From Methanobrevibacter arboriphilus JCM 13429 = DSM 1125 (lineage in GTDB: Archaea > Methanobacteriota > Methanobacteria > Methanobacteriales > Methanobacteriaceae): a stretch of DNA of 64,000 nt. Numbering within the stretch: position 1 is the stretch's first letter; each line of letters opens with the position of its first letter. The notes under the pieces are model-generated. The model was not told where the DNA came from. It was given only the letters and a program-made list of their open reading frames with translations, and did no database searches. The position numbers and the translations under genes were made by a program. Shown in pieces: positions 18,610 to 27,786 of this stretch. The stretch is taken from assembly GCF_002072215.1 (NCBI RefSeq), contig NZ_JXMW01000029.1, positions 1 to 64,000 on the forward strand. Direction: 5' to 3'.

Positions 18610-20091
18610 GTGTATTCAAAAAAATTAAAAGAAGCTGAACTTGGGTTTACATATGATGACTTTTTACTTGTTCCAAATGCATCATATACAGAAGCAAAAG
18701 ATGTTGATACTAAAGCTAAAGTATCTAGGAATTTTGAATTAAATATTCCGATTATTAGTTCAGCTATGGATACTGTAACAGAGTCAGACATGGCTATTGC
18801 TTTAGCTCAAGAAGGAGGTCTTGGTGTCATACATCGTAATATGACCTTAGAACAACAAGTTAAAGAGGTTAAAAAAGTAAAAATGTCTGGAGATTTAACA
18901 ATTAAAGATGTTGTTACTATTACTCCAAACTCATCTATTTCAACAGTTAAAACTATCATGGAAGAGGAAGAGGTTAGTGGGCTTCCTGTTATTGAAGATG
19001 AAAAACTAATTGGTATTATTAGTAAAAGGGATATTAAACCTTTTTTAAATAATAATTCTGATAAAAAAGTTGAAGATATAATGACTTCTGATGTTGTAAC
19101 AATTGAAGAACCTATTACTCCATCTGAAGCTCTTGAACTTGCTTATGAAAATAAGGTTGAAAGGCTTCCTGTTATTCGTGATGGTAAATTAGCTGGGATT
19201 GTTACTATTCGTGATATTTTAAATCATAAAAAATATCCTAATGCTGCTCGTGATAAAAATGGAAACTTTTTAGTGGCTGCTGCTGCTGGACCATTTGATT
19301 TAGAAAGAGCTATGGCACTTGATGAAGCTGGTGCTGATATTATTGCTGTTGATTGTGCTCATGCTCATAATATGAATGTTGTTAAATTTGCAAAGACAAT
19401 GAAAGAAAATATTAACGCTGATCTTATTATGGGTAATATTGCAACTAGTGAAGCTGCAGAAGACTTAATAGCTCAGGGTATTGATGGTTTGAAGGTTGGA
19501 ATTGGTCCTGGTTCAATGTGTACAACAAGAATCATTGCTGGTGTTGGTGTTCCTCAATTATCAGCTATTTCATCTGTTGCTGATGTAGCTAGTGAATATG
19601 GTGTTCCTGTAATTGCTGATGGTGGTCTTCGTTATTCTGGAGATATAGCTAAAGCTTTAGGTGCTGGTGCTGATTTAGTAATGCTTGGGAATTTACTTGC
19701 AGGTACTTATGAATCTCCGGGTGATGTTGTTGTCATGAATGGAAGAAAATACAAACAATATCGTGGTATGGGTTCAATGGGAGCTATGACTGGTGGTTTT
19801 GGTGGTGGAGCTGATAGATATTTCCAAGAAATTAAAGGTCCAATGAAGCATTCAAAACTTGTTCCAGAAGGAGTTGAAGGTGCTGTACCTTATAAAGGAA
19901 CTATTAATGAAGTGATATTCCAACTTGTTGGTGGACTTAAAGCATCTATGGGTTACTGTGGTGCTAAAGATATTAAATCAATGCAGGAAGTAGCTAAATT
20001 TGTTAGAATTACTTCTAGTGGTATAAAAGAAAGTCACCCTCATGATCTTTTGATTACTAATGAAAGTCCTAATTATCCTACTTTGGATTGA
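18610..20091 (+). CDS. guaB: Inosine-5'-monophosphate dehydrogenase
   Basis: GuaB oxidises IMP to XMP with NAD+, committing purines to GMP. The domains in order are the barrel start (GFTYDDFLLVPNAS), a pair of CBS domains at about 95-205 inserted in the barrel, the catalytic loop GIGPGSMCTTR with its Cys, and the flap region YRGMGSMGAM. The length, about 493 residues, is normal. Two GTG starts are possible, 18601 and 18610; I choose 18610 because AGGTG (18597-18601) is then eight bases upstream and the N-terminus MYSKKL fits the family. A T-rich stretch follows the stop. Confidence 0.94.
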   Translation: MYSKKLKEAELGFTYDDFLLVPNASYTEAKDVDTKAKVSRNFELNIPIISSAMDTVTESDMAIALAQEGGLGVIHRNMTLEQQVKEVKKVKMSGDLTIKDVVTITPNSSISTVKTIMEEEEVSGLPVIEDEKLIGIISKRDIKPFLNNNSDKKVEDIMTSDVVTIEEPITPSEALELAYENKVERLPVIRDGKLAGIVTIRDILNHKKYPNAARDKNGNFLVAAAAGPFDLERAMALDEAGADIIAVDCAHAHNMNVVKFAKTMKENINADLIMGNIATSEAAEDLIAQGIDGLKVGIGPGSMCTTRIIAGVGVPQLSAISSVADVASEYGVPVIADGGLRYSGDIAKALGAGADLVMLGNLLAGTYESPGDVVVMNGRKYKQYRGMGSMGAMTGGFGGGADRYFQEIKGPMKHSKLVPEGVEGAVPYKGTINEVIFQLVGGLKASMGYCGAKDIKSMQEVAKFVRITSSGIKESHPHDLLITNESPNYPTLD

Positions 20092-20483
20092 TTTTTAGGG
20101 TTTATTTTATTTTTTTTTATTTTATTATTTTTAGTATTAATTCTTGTTTTATTTTTAGTGTTAATTTTTGTTTTTTATTTAATCTTTTTTTCTTGTTAAT
20201 TTATTTTATTTAAATTTAATCTTTTTTTATGAATAATTAATTTTTAATTAGTAATTTTTTCCATCATTGTTGCTTGTATTTAATTATTTTTTTATTATTT
20301 ATTTTTTATTAGTTTTTTTTGGGATTTTATTTTCGGATTTTAGTTACAATTTGTTTATTTCATTATAATTTAGCTATTTAGGATAAATTTTCTTTTTTGG
20401 TGTTAGTAAAGGTTTTATATTTGTTTTGGTTAAATAATTATTTAATTATAGTTTTAAAATAATTTTTATGGAGAGATTTATTT
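20092..20483. other. T-rich non-coding region after guaB
   Basis: Nearly 390 bases with a strongly T-biased plus strand, including several runs of seven to nine T that should end the guaB transcript. TTTTTAGTGTTAATTTTTG-like blocks recur. A GGAGAG site at 20470-20475 belongs to the next gene. No gene is seen. Confidence 0.55.
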
Positions 20484-21356
20484 TTGAGTTTTAATAATGA
20501 AATTAGGAATTATGATCCTTTGTATGATTTTCTTTTTAGGGGTTATATGGCAAGTTCTGGATGTGAAAGGCAATTGACTAGTTTAATCAATGCTATTTTA
20601 GTTGAAAATGATGAAAATTTAGTTTCTGAGTTGGAAATTGTTGATAATAAATCTTTACCAGCTAATATTATGGGTAAAAAGTCTTGTATTCTTGATCTTC
20701 GCTCTGTTGCATTAGATGGTAGAATAATTAACATCGAAGTTCAAAGGCAGAATGAAAAATTTTTTAAAAGGAGAAATCAACTTTATATATCTAGAGAATT
20801 TTCTAATTCAGCTAATGAAGGAAAATTTAGGTTTTTAAAGGAACATATCCAGATTAATATATTAGGGTTTAAATTTTGTGAAAATGTGAAAATCACCCGA
20901 AAATTTAATATAATTGATAAAACAGACATTAAATGTGAATATAGCCAATGTATAAAAATAATTAATATTAGTCTTGTTCCTTTTAGAAAGATAAAAAAGA
21001 TTGATTTTGATAATCCTTTACATAGATGTTTAGTATTTTTGGATAAAAATAGTACAATTGAGATGATTGAAATGGTTATGAGCAAAGATGAAGCAATTAA
21101 ATTAGCTCATGAAAAAGTAAAAGAATTGTTAAAAGATGAAAAATTTTTGCATAAAATGAATATTGAAAGTCAACGCGAGTTAAAGTATGAAAGTGAAATG
21201 GCTTATGCTGAAGATAAAGGTGTAAAAAAAGGAAAGAAAAAAGGTATTGAGCAAGGTGAGTTAAATATAGCTAAAAAATTGATTGAAGCAGGTATGTCTA
21301 TTGAAGAGATAGCTAAAACTACTGGTCTTTCTATAGCTAAACTTGAAAAGTTGTAG
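20484..21356 (+). CDS. Rpn/PD-(D/E)XK nuclease family protein (transposase-associated, TIGR01784-like)
   Basis: The 290-residue protein opens with NYDPLYDFLFRGY, has SLPANIMGKKSCILDLR and the active-site core RIINIEVQRQ (the E-x-Q form of the PD-(D/E)XK motif), and ends with a charged coiled segment and a helix-turn-helix-like IEEIAKTTGLS. These are the marks of the Rpn/YhgA-like family of recombination-promoting nucleases. All core residues look intact. TTG at 20484 is the start, eight bases after GGAGAG. No inverted repeats or partner genes flank it. Its role in archaea is not known; DNA cleavage during recombination or defence is inferred from the family. Confidence 0.83.
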   Translation: MSFNNEIRNYDPLYDFLFRGYMASSGCERQLTSLINAILVENDENLVSELEIVDNKSLPANIMGKKSCILDLRSVALDGRIINIEVQRQNEKFFKRRNQLYISREFSNSANEGKFRFLKEHIQINILGFKFCENVKITRKFNIIDKTDIKCEYSQCIKIINISLVPFRKIKKIDFDNPLHRCLVFLDKNSTIEMIEMVMSKDEAIKLAHEKVKELLKDEKFLHKMNIESQRELKYESEMAYAEDKGVKKGKKKGIEQGELNIAKKLIEAGMSIEEIAKTTGLSIAKLEKL

Positions 21357-21656
21357 TCTTTTTTTATATTTTTTTATAGTAGTGAATGCTTGTTTTTTAT
21401 TATTTTTTATTATTTTTATGGAATTTTTTTATATATTTTTCTTAACTTCATAGAAAAACTTATTACATTTTATTTTCATAAATATTATTAATAAAACTAA
21501 TAGATTGAGTTAATCATTTATTGAAGTTCATTGATTTAATATATTGAGTTAAGTATGTATTGATTTAATATATTGATTTAATATTATATTTTGATTTATT
21601 TTAAAAACTTATTAAAATTTATTAAAACTTATTGAGAAGATTTAAGAAGTGTTATA
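21357..21656. other. Non-coding region between the nuclease and HD genes
   Basis: T-runs just after 21356 may terminate the nuclease transcript. At 21500-21600 the words TTGATTTAATATATTGA are repeated three times with small changes. Nothing else is visible. Confidence 0.45.
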
Positions 21657-22904
21657 ATGTCTAATCCAACTAAATTTCTGAGAGATAGTGTTCATGGAAA
21701 TCTTCCATTAAATGAATTTGAAGTTGAAATAATGGATTCTCCTCAAATTCAAAGATTAAGAAGAATAAAACAACTTGGATTTATATCTTTAATATATCCT
21801 GGTGCAAATCACTCTAGGTTTGAACATTCAACAGGGACTATGTTTTTAGGATCTAAATTAGCAGATCATCTTGAATTATCTGACTATGATAAAAATCTAG
21901 TTAGAATTGCTGCATTACTTCATGACATTGGTCATGGACCATTTTCACATGTTTCAGAAGCAGTTTTAGATGTTAAACATGAAGTTTTAACAGCTAAAGT
22001 TATTAAAGAAACTTCATTAAACGATATAATAACTAAAGAATTTGATTCAAGGGAAGTTATTGATATTATTAATGGTAAGGGTTCTCTTGGACCTATTATT
22101 TCTGGAGAGCTTGATGTAGATCGTATGGATTATTTAATTCGTGATTCTCATTATACTGGTGTGGCGTATGGAGTAATAGATGTTGATAGGATTATAGCTA
22201 ACTTAAAACTTAATCAATATCTTATTTTGGATATTAAAGGTGTGCAAGCTGCTGAAGAAGCTCTTGTAGCTAGATATCAAATGTATCCTAGTGTTTATCA
22301 ACACCATACTACTCGTATTGTTAATGCTATGTTTAGGAGGTGTCTTAAAAAGGTTTTTAAGGCAAATATTATTTGTAGTGATGATATATACAAATATGAT
22401 GATGCTGATATGCTTTGTATATGTAGAAATGTTGATGAAAAGGAATCTAAGGATAATGCTTTTATTAAAGATATTGTAACAAGGTTAGATAATAGAAATT
22501 TACTTAAGAGTGTATGTTCGACTCGGTTAAATGAGTTTGAAAATCCTCCTGAAATTTTCGATATAAAAAAAATAGCTCTTGATAAGTGTGAGGAAGAGAT
22601 TAGTGAGGATATGGGCATTGATAGGGATTATGTTATTTTAAATATTCCAGAATATCCTAGATTTGATGAGATGAAAACTCAAGTCGCTCTTGGTGATGAG
22701 CTTTTCCATCTTAATGAGATTTCAAGTATTGTTAAAGCACTTCAAAGTGCAAGGTTCAATTATCCTGATATTTGTTTATATGTTCCAAAAGAAGATAAGG
22801 ATAAATTTAAAAATTTTAAATTGGATAATTATTTAAATCTTCCAAAAAGAGCAGAGAATAAATTTGATAAAGTTCATTTTGAACAATCTAAATTATTTGA
22901 TTAA
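21657..22904 (+). CDS. HD-superfamily phosphohydrolase
   Basis: The N-terminal half is an HD domain related to dGTP triphosphohydrolases: a first His in NHSRFEHS, the metal-binding pair in AALLHDIGHGPFSH and the later Asp in DVDRMDYL. Proteins of this length (415 residues) and layout are annotated as deoxynucleotide triphosphohydrolase-like enzymes; the substrate of the archaeal forms is usually unknown. The C-terminal 150 residues are family-specific and do not match a domain I know. The gene is alone and has a short untypical GAAGTG before the ATG. Confidence 0.87.
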   Translation: MSNPTKFLRDSVHGNLPLNEFEVEIMDSPQIQRLRRIKQLGFISLIYPGANHSRFEHSTGTMFLGSKLADHLELSDYDKNLVRIAALLHDIGHGPFSHVSEAVLDVKHEVLTAKVIKETSLNDIITKEFDSREVIDIINGKGSLGPIISGELDVDRMDYLIRDSHYTGVAYGVIDVDRIIANLKLNQYLILDIKGVQAAEEALVARYQMYPSVYQHHTTRIVNAMFRRCLKKVFKANIICSDDIYKYDDADMLCICRNVDEKESKDNAFIKDIVTRLDNRNLLKSVCSTRLNEFENPPEIFDIKKIALDKCEEEISEDMGIDRDYVILNIPEYPRFDEMKTQVALGDELFHLNEISSIVKALQSARFNYPDICLYVPKEDKDKFKNFKLDNYLNLPKRAENKFDKVHFEQSKLFD

Positions 22905-23272
22905 ACATTTATTTTGTTATTAACTTACAATTATTAGAATTATTACTTAAAATATTATTTACTATTATTATTGCTTATTAAATCACTTATTGTTTAAACT
23001 TTTCATTATTTAAACTTTTCATTGTTTAAATTATACTATTGGAATATTATGAATACTATTAATAGTATAATATTATTAATATTATTAGGTTTAAGATAAT
23101 TTATTTCATTATTTTTAAAGATATTTTATTTAATTAATTATTTAATTAATTATTATTATTTAGTTATATAATTATTATAAATAGTATAAATAATATAAAT
23201 ATCTTTTAATATTTAAAGTTCATATTTAATAATAAATAATTCTTAATAATAAATAATTTAATAGGGGTTAAA
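22905..23272. other. Non-coding region upstream of ubiX
   Basis: A/T sequence with short repeats, including ATTGTTTAAAC/TTTTC blocks (about 22985-23030) and TTAATTAATTATTTAATTAATTA (about 23130-23155, partly palindromic). A TATAAATATC stretch near 23195 could be a promoter. No gene is visible. Confidence 0.45.
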
Positions 23273-23821
23273 ATGATAATTATAGCTATTACTGGTGCAA
23301 GTGGTGTTGTTTATAGCTTAAAGCTACTTAAAGCACTTAAAAAATTGGATATGGAAACTGGTGTTGTGGTAAGTAAACCAGCAGAAATAATTTTTGATTA
23401 TGAATTAGGAATAAAATTAGATGATATAAAAGAATTAGCTAATCACTTCTATGAACCAAATGATTTAACTTCCTCTATAAATAGTGGTTCTTTTAAATTT
23501 GATTCTCTTGTAATTGTTCCATGTTCTATGAAAACTTTATCTGCTATAGCTAATGGATATGGCAACAATGCAATAACAAGAGTGGCTGATGTTGCACTAA
23601 AAGAAAGGAGAAAAATTATCCTTGTTCCTCGTGAAACCCCTCTTAGATCTATTCATCTTGAAAATATGCTTGAAATAAGTAGAGAAGGTGGAATAATTTT
23701 ACCAGCAATGCCTGGATTTTATCATAATCCTGAAAATATAGATGATATAATCAACTTTGTAGTTGGTAAAATATTGGATTCATTAAATATTGAAAATGAC
23801 TTATTTAAAAGATGGGAATAA
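23273..23821 (+). CDS. ubiX: Flavin prenyltransferase UbiX
   Basis: UbiX joins dimethylallyl phosphate to FMN to make prenylated FMN, the cofactor of UbiD decarboxylases. The 182-residue flavoprotein fold has GASGVVYSLKLL, VIVPCSMKTLSAIANG, the RVADVALKERRKIILVPRE segment and PLRSIHLENM that line the prenyl-FMN site. In methanogens UbiX/UbiD can serve menaquinone-like or aromatic decarboxylations; the partner UbiD is not in the window. GGGG stands close before the ATG. The cbiT gene follows 46 bp later and may share the transcript. Confidence 0.93.
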   Translation: MIIIAITGASGVVYSLKLLKALKKLDMETGVVVSKPAEIIFDYELGIKLDDIKELANHFYEPNDLTSSINSGSFKFDSLVIVPCSMKTLSAIANGYGNNAITRVADVALKERRKIILVPRETPLRSIHLENMLEISREGGIILPAMPGFYHNPENIDDIINFVVGKILDSLNIENDLFKRWE

Positions 23822-23867
23822 TTTCCAATTAAATAAATAGTATATTTATCATTAAGAGGAGAATTTT

Positions 23868-24431
23868 ATGATTCAAGATCATGAATTTATAAGTTTTAAA
23901 GAGGTTCCAGGACCTACAAAGGAAGAAATTAGATGTTTACTATTATGTAAAAGTGAAGTTTCAAATGAGGACATAGTTGTTGATATTGGTTGTGGAACTG
24001 GTGGAATAACAACAGACTTTGCAAAAGTAGCTAAAAAAGTAATATCCATTGATAAAAATCCAAATGCTATTGAATTAACTTCTAAAAATATTAAAAAGCA
24101 TGGTGTTTTTGAAAATGTAGATTTAATAGAAAATGATGCTATTTCTGCTCTTAAATCAATAGAAAACTTTGATATAGTTATTATTGGTGGAAGTGGTGGG
24201 GACCTTGATGAAATTTTAGAATTAGTTTTTTCAAAGTTGAATAAAAATGGTAGAATAATAGTAACAGGGATTTTAATTGAAACAAAGTATGTTGCTATTA
24301 AAAAACTAAAGAGTTTAGGCTTAGAACCTAAAGTTGTTGAGGTTACTATTTCAAGAGGTAATTCTATTGGTCTTGGAACGATGATGTTAGCTGAAAATCC
24401 TATAGCTATTATTTCTTCAAAGATTAAATGA
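23868..24431 (+). CDS. cbiT: Cobalt-precorrin-6B C15-methyltransferase (decarboxylating) CbiT
   Basis: CbiT methylates C15 of the corrin ring and removes the acetate carboxyl at C12 in anaerobic cobalamin synthesis. The 187-residue Rossmann methyltransferase has the N-terminal VPGPTKEEIR signature that CbiT shares, the SAM loop DIGCGTGGIT and VISIDKNPNAIE. It is the standalone archaeal form without a fused CbiE. An AGGAGA site precedes the ATG. It lies between ubiX and a membrane-protein gene, 39 bp away, and provides the biosynthetic use of the cobalt taken up by the cbiMNQO system earlier in the window. Confidence 0.93.
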   Translation: MIQDHEFISFKEVPGPTKEEIRCLLLCKSEVSNEDIVVDIGCGTGGITTDFAKVAKKVISIDKNPNAIELTSKNIKKHGVFENVDLIENDAISALKSIENFDIVIIGGSGGDLDEILELVFSKLNKNGRIIVTGILIETKYVAIKKLKSLGLEPKVVEVTISRGNSIGLGTMMLAENPIAIISSKIK

Positions 24432-24470
24432 TAATTTTAGTTAATATATGAGTATTGAAGGAGGATCACA

Positions 24471-25232
24471 TTGAAAATCAACTGGAAAATTAAATTAGGA
24501 ATAATTTTGCTTTTAACATCTGTAGCTATGTATTCTTTTGCTTTCTTTGCTTTAAATGAACATGAGAAGGTTATATTTTACTTGGTAATTGATTTTGCTT
24601 TTATGCCTTTAGATGTTCTTGTAGTTGTTCTTGTTGTTGAAGGAATAATTAATAAAAAAGAGAAAGAAAATATACTAGAAAAGCTTGATATGATTATGAG
24701 TGTCTTCTTTTCAGAATTTGGAACTGAATTTTTATCTAAATTTATTAATATTTCTAATAAAAATGAAAAAATTAACAAGTTATTAAAAAATCTTAATATT
24801 TGGTCTGATAAAGAATTTAGCAATTTTTTAAAGGATTTAAAAAAAACAGATTTAGAAATTAATCTTGATTTAGGTATTGACCAACGTAAAGAATTTCTCA
24901 TAGATTTAAAACAATTACTTGTTGAAAATAGAGGGTTTTTAATAAGATTATTAGAAAATCCAAATTTACTTGAAAAAGATACTTTTTCAAATCTTCTTTT
25001 AGCTATTTTCCACTTAGATGAAGAGCTTGAAAGAAGAGATTTTAATAGAGATCTTATAGAAAGTGATTATGAACATCTTGCTAATGATATTAATAGAGTT
25101 TATTCTAGTTTAATTTATGAATGGGTTAATTATTTATACTATTTAAAACTGCATTATCCTTATATGTTCTCTATTGCTGTTCGTACAAATCCTTTTGATG
25201 ATAATGCAAGTATATATGTAAATGAATCTTAA
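24471..25232 (+). CDS. Unknown two-helix membrane protein
   Basis: The first 62 residues give two membrane helices (about 8-27 and 35-58). The remaining 190 residues are a soluble, strongly helical and charged domain with leucine-rich heptads (LLKNLNIW, FSNLLLAIFHLDEEL) that should lie in the cytosol. I do not recognise a family. The TTG start at 24471 is fixed by GGAGG six bases upstream. It follows cbiT by 39 bp and is probably the third gene of a ubiX-cbiT operon that ends at the hairpin at 25276; this does not by itself reveal function. Confidence 0.7.
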   Translation: MKINWKIKLGIILLLTSVAMYSFAFFALNEHEKVIFYLVIDFAFMPLDVLVVVLVVEGIINKKEKENILEKLDMIMSVFFSEFGTEFLSKFINISNKNEKINKLLKNLNIWSDKEFSNFLKDLKKTDLEINLDLGIDQRKEFLIDLKQLLVENRGFLIRLLENPNLLEKDTFSNLLLAIFHLDEELERRDFNRDLIESDYEHLANDINRVYSSLIYEWVNYLYYLKLHYPYMFSIAVRTNPFDDNASIYVNES

Positions 25233-25275
25233 TTTATTTATAACTATTTTTTCTAAGTCTTATATTATTTTATTT

Positions 25276-25306
25276 AAGGAGAGTTATAATTTATTTCTCC
25301 TTTTTT
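25276..25306 (+). terminator. Hairpin-plus-T terminator after the ubiX-cbiT group
   Basis: AAGGAGA (25276-25282) pairs with TCTCCTT (25296-25302) over a 13-base loop, followed at once by a run of T. It is the clearest intrinsic-type terminator in the window. Confidence 0.6.
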
Positions 25307-25447
25307 ATTTACCTTTTAATTTTTTAATTTTTAATGTTTTTTCATAATTTTGTCTAGCTAATAATAGAATACTTTATATACTAGAAAAAAGGTATTTATA
25401 ATCATAATAAAACCCATGTATATTTTTTTATATCATGGTGGGTATCT

Positions 25448-25648
25448 ATGACACATTTAACGCTAGAAGAATATAGAGGAATGGTAGAAGAGATTATGGA
25501 TATAAAAAATACTACTGGTGAAATGCCAGAGTATGCTCAAGTAAGTAATATTAGGATTAATCGTGAAGATTATTGTAATATGATTGAGCGTGTCAATAAA
25601 TTTATTTTAGAGATGGGCAGAAGTCCTCGTTCAATTGAAATCGATTGA
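25448..25648 (+). CDS. Pseudomurein-binding-repeat mini-protein (two repeats)
   Basis: The 66 residues consist of two tandem copies of the pseudomurein-binding repeat pattern: LTLEEYRGMVEEIM...GEMPEYAQV and INREDYCNMIERVN...GRSPRSIEI. Each has the Y..M..xV..F..x..G..P pattern of the repeat that anchors methanogen cell-wall proteins and phage endopeptidases to pseudomurein. There is no signal peptide, membrane helix or catalytic domain. It may act as a cytosolic decoy, a wall-precursor binder, or be exported by an unknown route. A GGTGGG site precedes the ATG. The gene is single, flanked by a terminator upstream. Confidence 0.75.
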   Translation: MTHLTLEEYRGMVEEIMDIKNTTGEMPEYAQVSNIRINREDYCNMIERVNKFILEMGRSPRSIEID

Positions 25649-25910
25649 TTCAATTTAAAATAAGTATATTTCCAGAATTTTTTTTAATTAAACCAACAAT
25701 GCAAAAATAGCTAATTAAATCTATTTAATAATAATATAGAATTATTTCAGTGTTAATTTACTATAAATATACTGAATATTATAATTATATATTATTAGGT
25801 AGTTATTTATTACTATAAATACACACTTTGAGAGTGTTTTTCAAAATTATTATTATTTTTTATTATACTAGTTTATTTTAGGAATTTTTTATTTTATATC
25901 ATATTTTATA

Positions 25911-26735
25911 TCAGTTTATTTCATCTATATCTTTTTTATAATTGATATTTTTAAAATTAGAACCAGATATATTATAATTAAGTTTTTCATTGGTAGATAT
26001 GACTTTATCTTCATCAATCAAAATAAAATAAGAGTTCATTGATTTTATGAGGGATTTTACTTTCATTTCATTTTGTTCTAATAATAATTCTATGGTTTTA
26101 TATGTGTTTTTTTTATAGATACTATGTAGTGGTTCTGTATTTTCTATTATAAAGTTTTTCATGACTCCTTCTTTATAAAAACCTGATTTAGGAAGATCAA
26201 TTTCATTTTCGTTATTTTTTTCATTATCATTTTCATTATCATTTTCTTTATTTTTTCCATTTTTTTCTTTATTTTCAAGCTTTTTTTTGAAATGAAATGG
26301 AACTATCCCATCAACATCGGTATAAATGGATTTAATTTCATTTAGAATCTTAAACATATTATTAATATATTCATTACTTATAAATGGGGAATCACAGGGT
26401 AAAATAAGTCCATATTCACTAGAAATATTCTTAAGGCCAGTCATTATACCTGAAATTGGTCCTTTATTTTTTATTTCATCTTCTACGAAAATTAATTTAA
26501 AATTAAACTTTTTATCAAGTTTTTTAAGATAGCTATCAATGATTGACTTATATTTAGCTATTCTATCTCTATCATTTAAAACAATTATTACTTCATTAAT
26601 TTGGGGAGTTATAGCTTCAAGTACATGAATTATCATAGGTGTTTCTTGTATTTGCAGGGATCCTTTATCTTGACCCATACGTTTACTCATACCTCCACAT
26701 AATATAATAATAGATTTATTAGATTGGCTTTTCAT
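25911..26735 (-). CDS. mobA: Molybdenum cofactor guanylyltransferase-like nucleotidyltransferase
   Basis: The nucleotidyltransferase fold is shown by ILCGGMSKRMGQDKGSL (GTP-binding loop with its Lys), KGPISGIMTGL and the metal-binding LPCDSPF. MobA attaches GMP to molybdopterin; in methanogens the product serves formylmethanofuran and formate dehydrogenases. The neighbouring molbindin and moaE genes support that. An insert of about 25 residues made of Lys, Glu, Asn and Asp (coded by about 26195-26285) interrupts the C-terminal half. The start is uncertain: ATG at 26735 puts the conserved strand near the N-terminus, whereas ATG at 26753 adds six residues. Confidence 0.84.
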   Translation of the reverse strand: MKSQSNKSIIILCGGMSKRMGQDKGSLQIQETPMIIHVLEAITPQINEVIIVLNDRDRIAKYKSIIDSYLKKLDKKFNFKLIFVEDEIKNKGPISGIMTGLKNISSEYGLILPCDSPFISNEYINNMFKILNEIKSIYTDVDGIVPFHFKKKLENKEKNGKNKENDNENDNEKNNENEIDLPKSGFYKEGVMKNFIIENTEPLHSIYKKNTYKTIELLLEQNEMKVKSLIKSMNSYFILIDEDKVISTNEKLNYNISGSNFKNINYKKDIDEIN

Positions 26736-26931
26736 AGAATATCTCTTAAACATTTAATATAAAGAATATTATTTTAAAATATCATTTAATAGATTCTTTT
26801 AATAGAATCTGTATATTTTTAATAAAATTATATTTAATAGTGTATATTTATTTTGTATATATCTATTCTAAAATATTATTTTATATTATAAAATTATTTT
26901 TAAAATATTATTTTTTTATTAATAATTTGTA

Positions 26932-27423
26932 TTAATCAATAAAACGATCATCTGATCTTGTTTTTTCAGCATTTTCATGTTTATCTTCAAACCATCCAAT
27001 TTTCAAATCTTTACAGGTATCTTGATACAGTTGTGGAACATAAGGTTTAATATCTAAAAGAGGTGTTCCATTTAAAATATCTACATTAGATATTTCTATA
27101 ACATTTTCATTAACTGAATCTAATTTCACTACGGATATTCCAATTGGATTTAATCTTCTTGGTGATCTTGTTGCAAAAACACCATGATGGTCATTATCTA
27201 AAAATGGCTTTACTTCTAATGAATATCCTTTAACTTTGTGTAGATAGTAAACTAATGTTAAATGTGAAAAACCATCTAAATCTTTTAATCCTGGTATTAA
27301 GTCATCTCTTAAGTGAATTTCTCCTTTTATTCCTTGAGCACCAATCGGTTGAATTGGCATTCCTTCAAGTTCATCAAAAGGTGAGTGTACTGTTCCAATA
27401 GGTGTAAATTCTATTTTGTTCAT
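26932..27423 (-). CDS. trmO: TrmO/TsaA-family tRNA methyltransferase-like protein
   Basis: The 163-residue protein matches the TrmO (TsaA, UPF0066) beta-barrel family: TPIGTVHSPF at the N-terminus, DLDGFSHLTLVYYLH, GVFATRSPRRLNPIGISVVK and DILNGTPLLDIKPYVPQ. The bacterial enzyme uses SAM to methylate the N6-threonylcarbamoyl adenosine of tRNA-Thr. Archaeal homologues often sit beside molybdenum or metal genes, as here between mobA and molbindin, so another substrate is possible. No ribosome site precedes the ATG, which may be leaderless. Confidence 0.88.
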   Translation of the reverse strand: MNKIEFTPIGTVHSPFDELEGMPIQPIGAQGIKGEIHLRDDLIPGLKDLDGFSHLTLVYYLHKVKGYSLEVKPFLDNDHHGVFATRSPRRLNPIGISVVKLDSVNENVIEISNVDILNGTPLLDIKPYVPQLYQDTCKDLKIGWFEDKHENAEKTRSDDRFID

Positions 27424-27786
27424 ATCTGAAATTATATACTTTTTAATTTATATATTTTATTTTTTTAAATACTATTTCTATATTTTTTAGTATCATCTCT
27501 ATATTTTTTAGTATTATCTCTATATTTTTTAAGCACTACTCCTATTATTATTATTATTATTATTAATGATAAATCAAATATAAAGTTCGATATGAACTAT
27601 TTTTCGTGGTCGATAATAAAACTTTTATTTTACAAAATAGAAGTTAAATAACAAGATTTATATAATATCATTAATATAATTAAGTATATAACTATAGAAT
27701 TAAGTATTATAAAATTAAGTGCATAATTATAAATTATAAAACATATATTATTTTGTATTTTTAATTATGCTTTTAGGAGGAATATT
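27424..27786. promoter_or_regulatory. Divergent region between trmO and molbindin with a palindrome and TATA box
   Basis: Direct repeats of TATTTTTTAGTATCATCTC (about 27480-27535) are followed by a stretch unusually rich in G/C for this DNA. There AGTTC-N5-GAACT (27584-27598) is a palindrome and TCGATA occurs at 27587 and 27609. A TATA-like TTTATATAA stands at 27657-27665 and an AGGAGG ribosome site at 27776. The palindrome could be a molybdate-responsive operator, but no ModE gene is present. Confidence 0.4.

Noticed and set aside
27584-27620. A tRNA or small structured RNA in the G/C-rich patch upstream of molbindin
   Set aside because: Only one five-base-pair palindrome is present, with no cloverleaf, TTCGANNC loop in the right place or acceptor stem.
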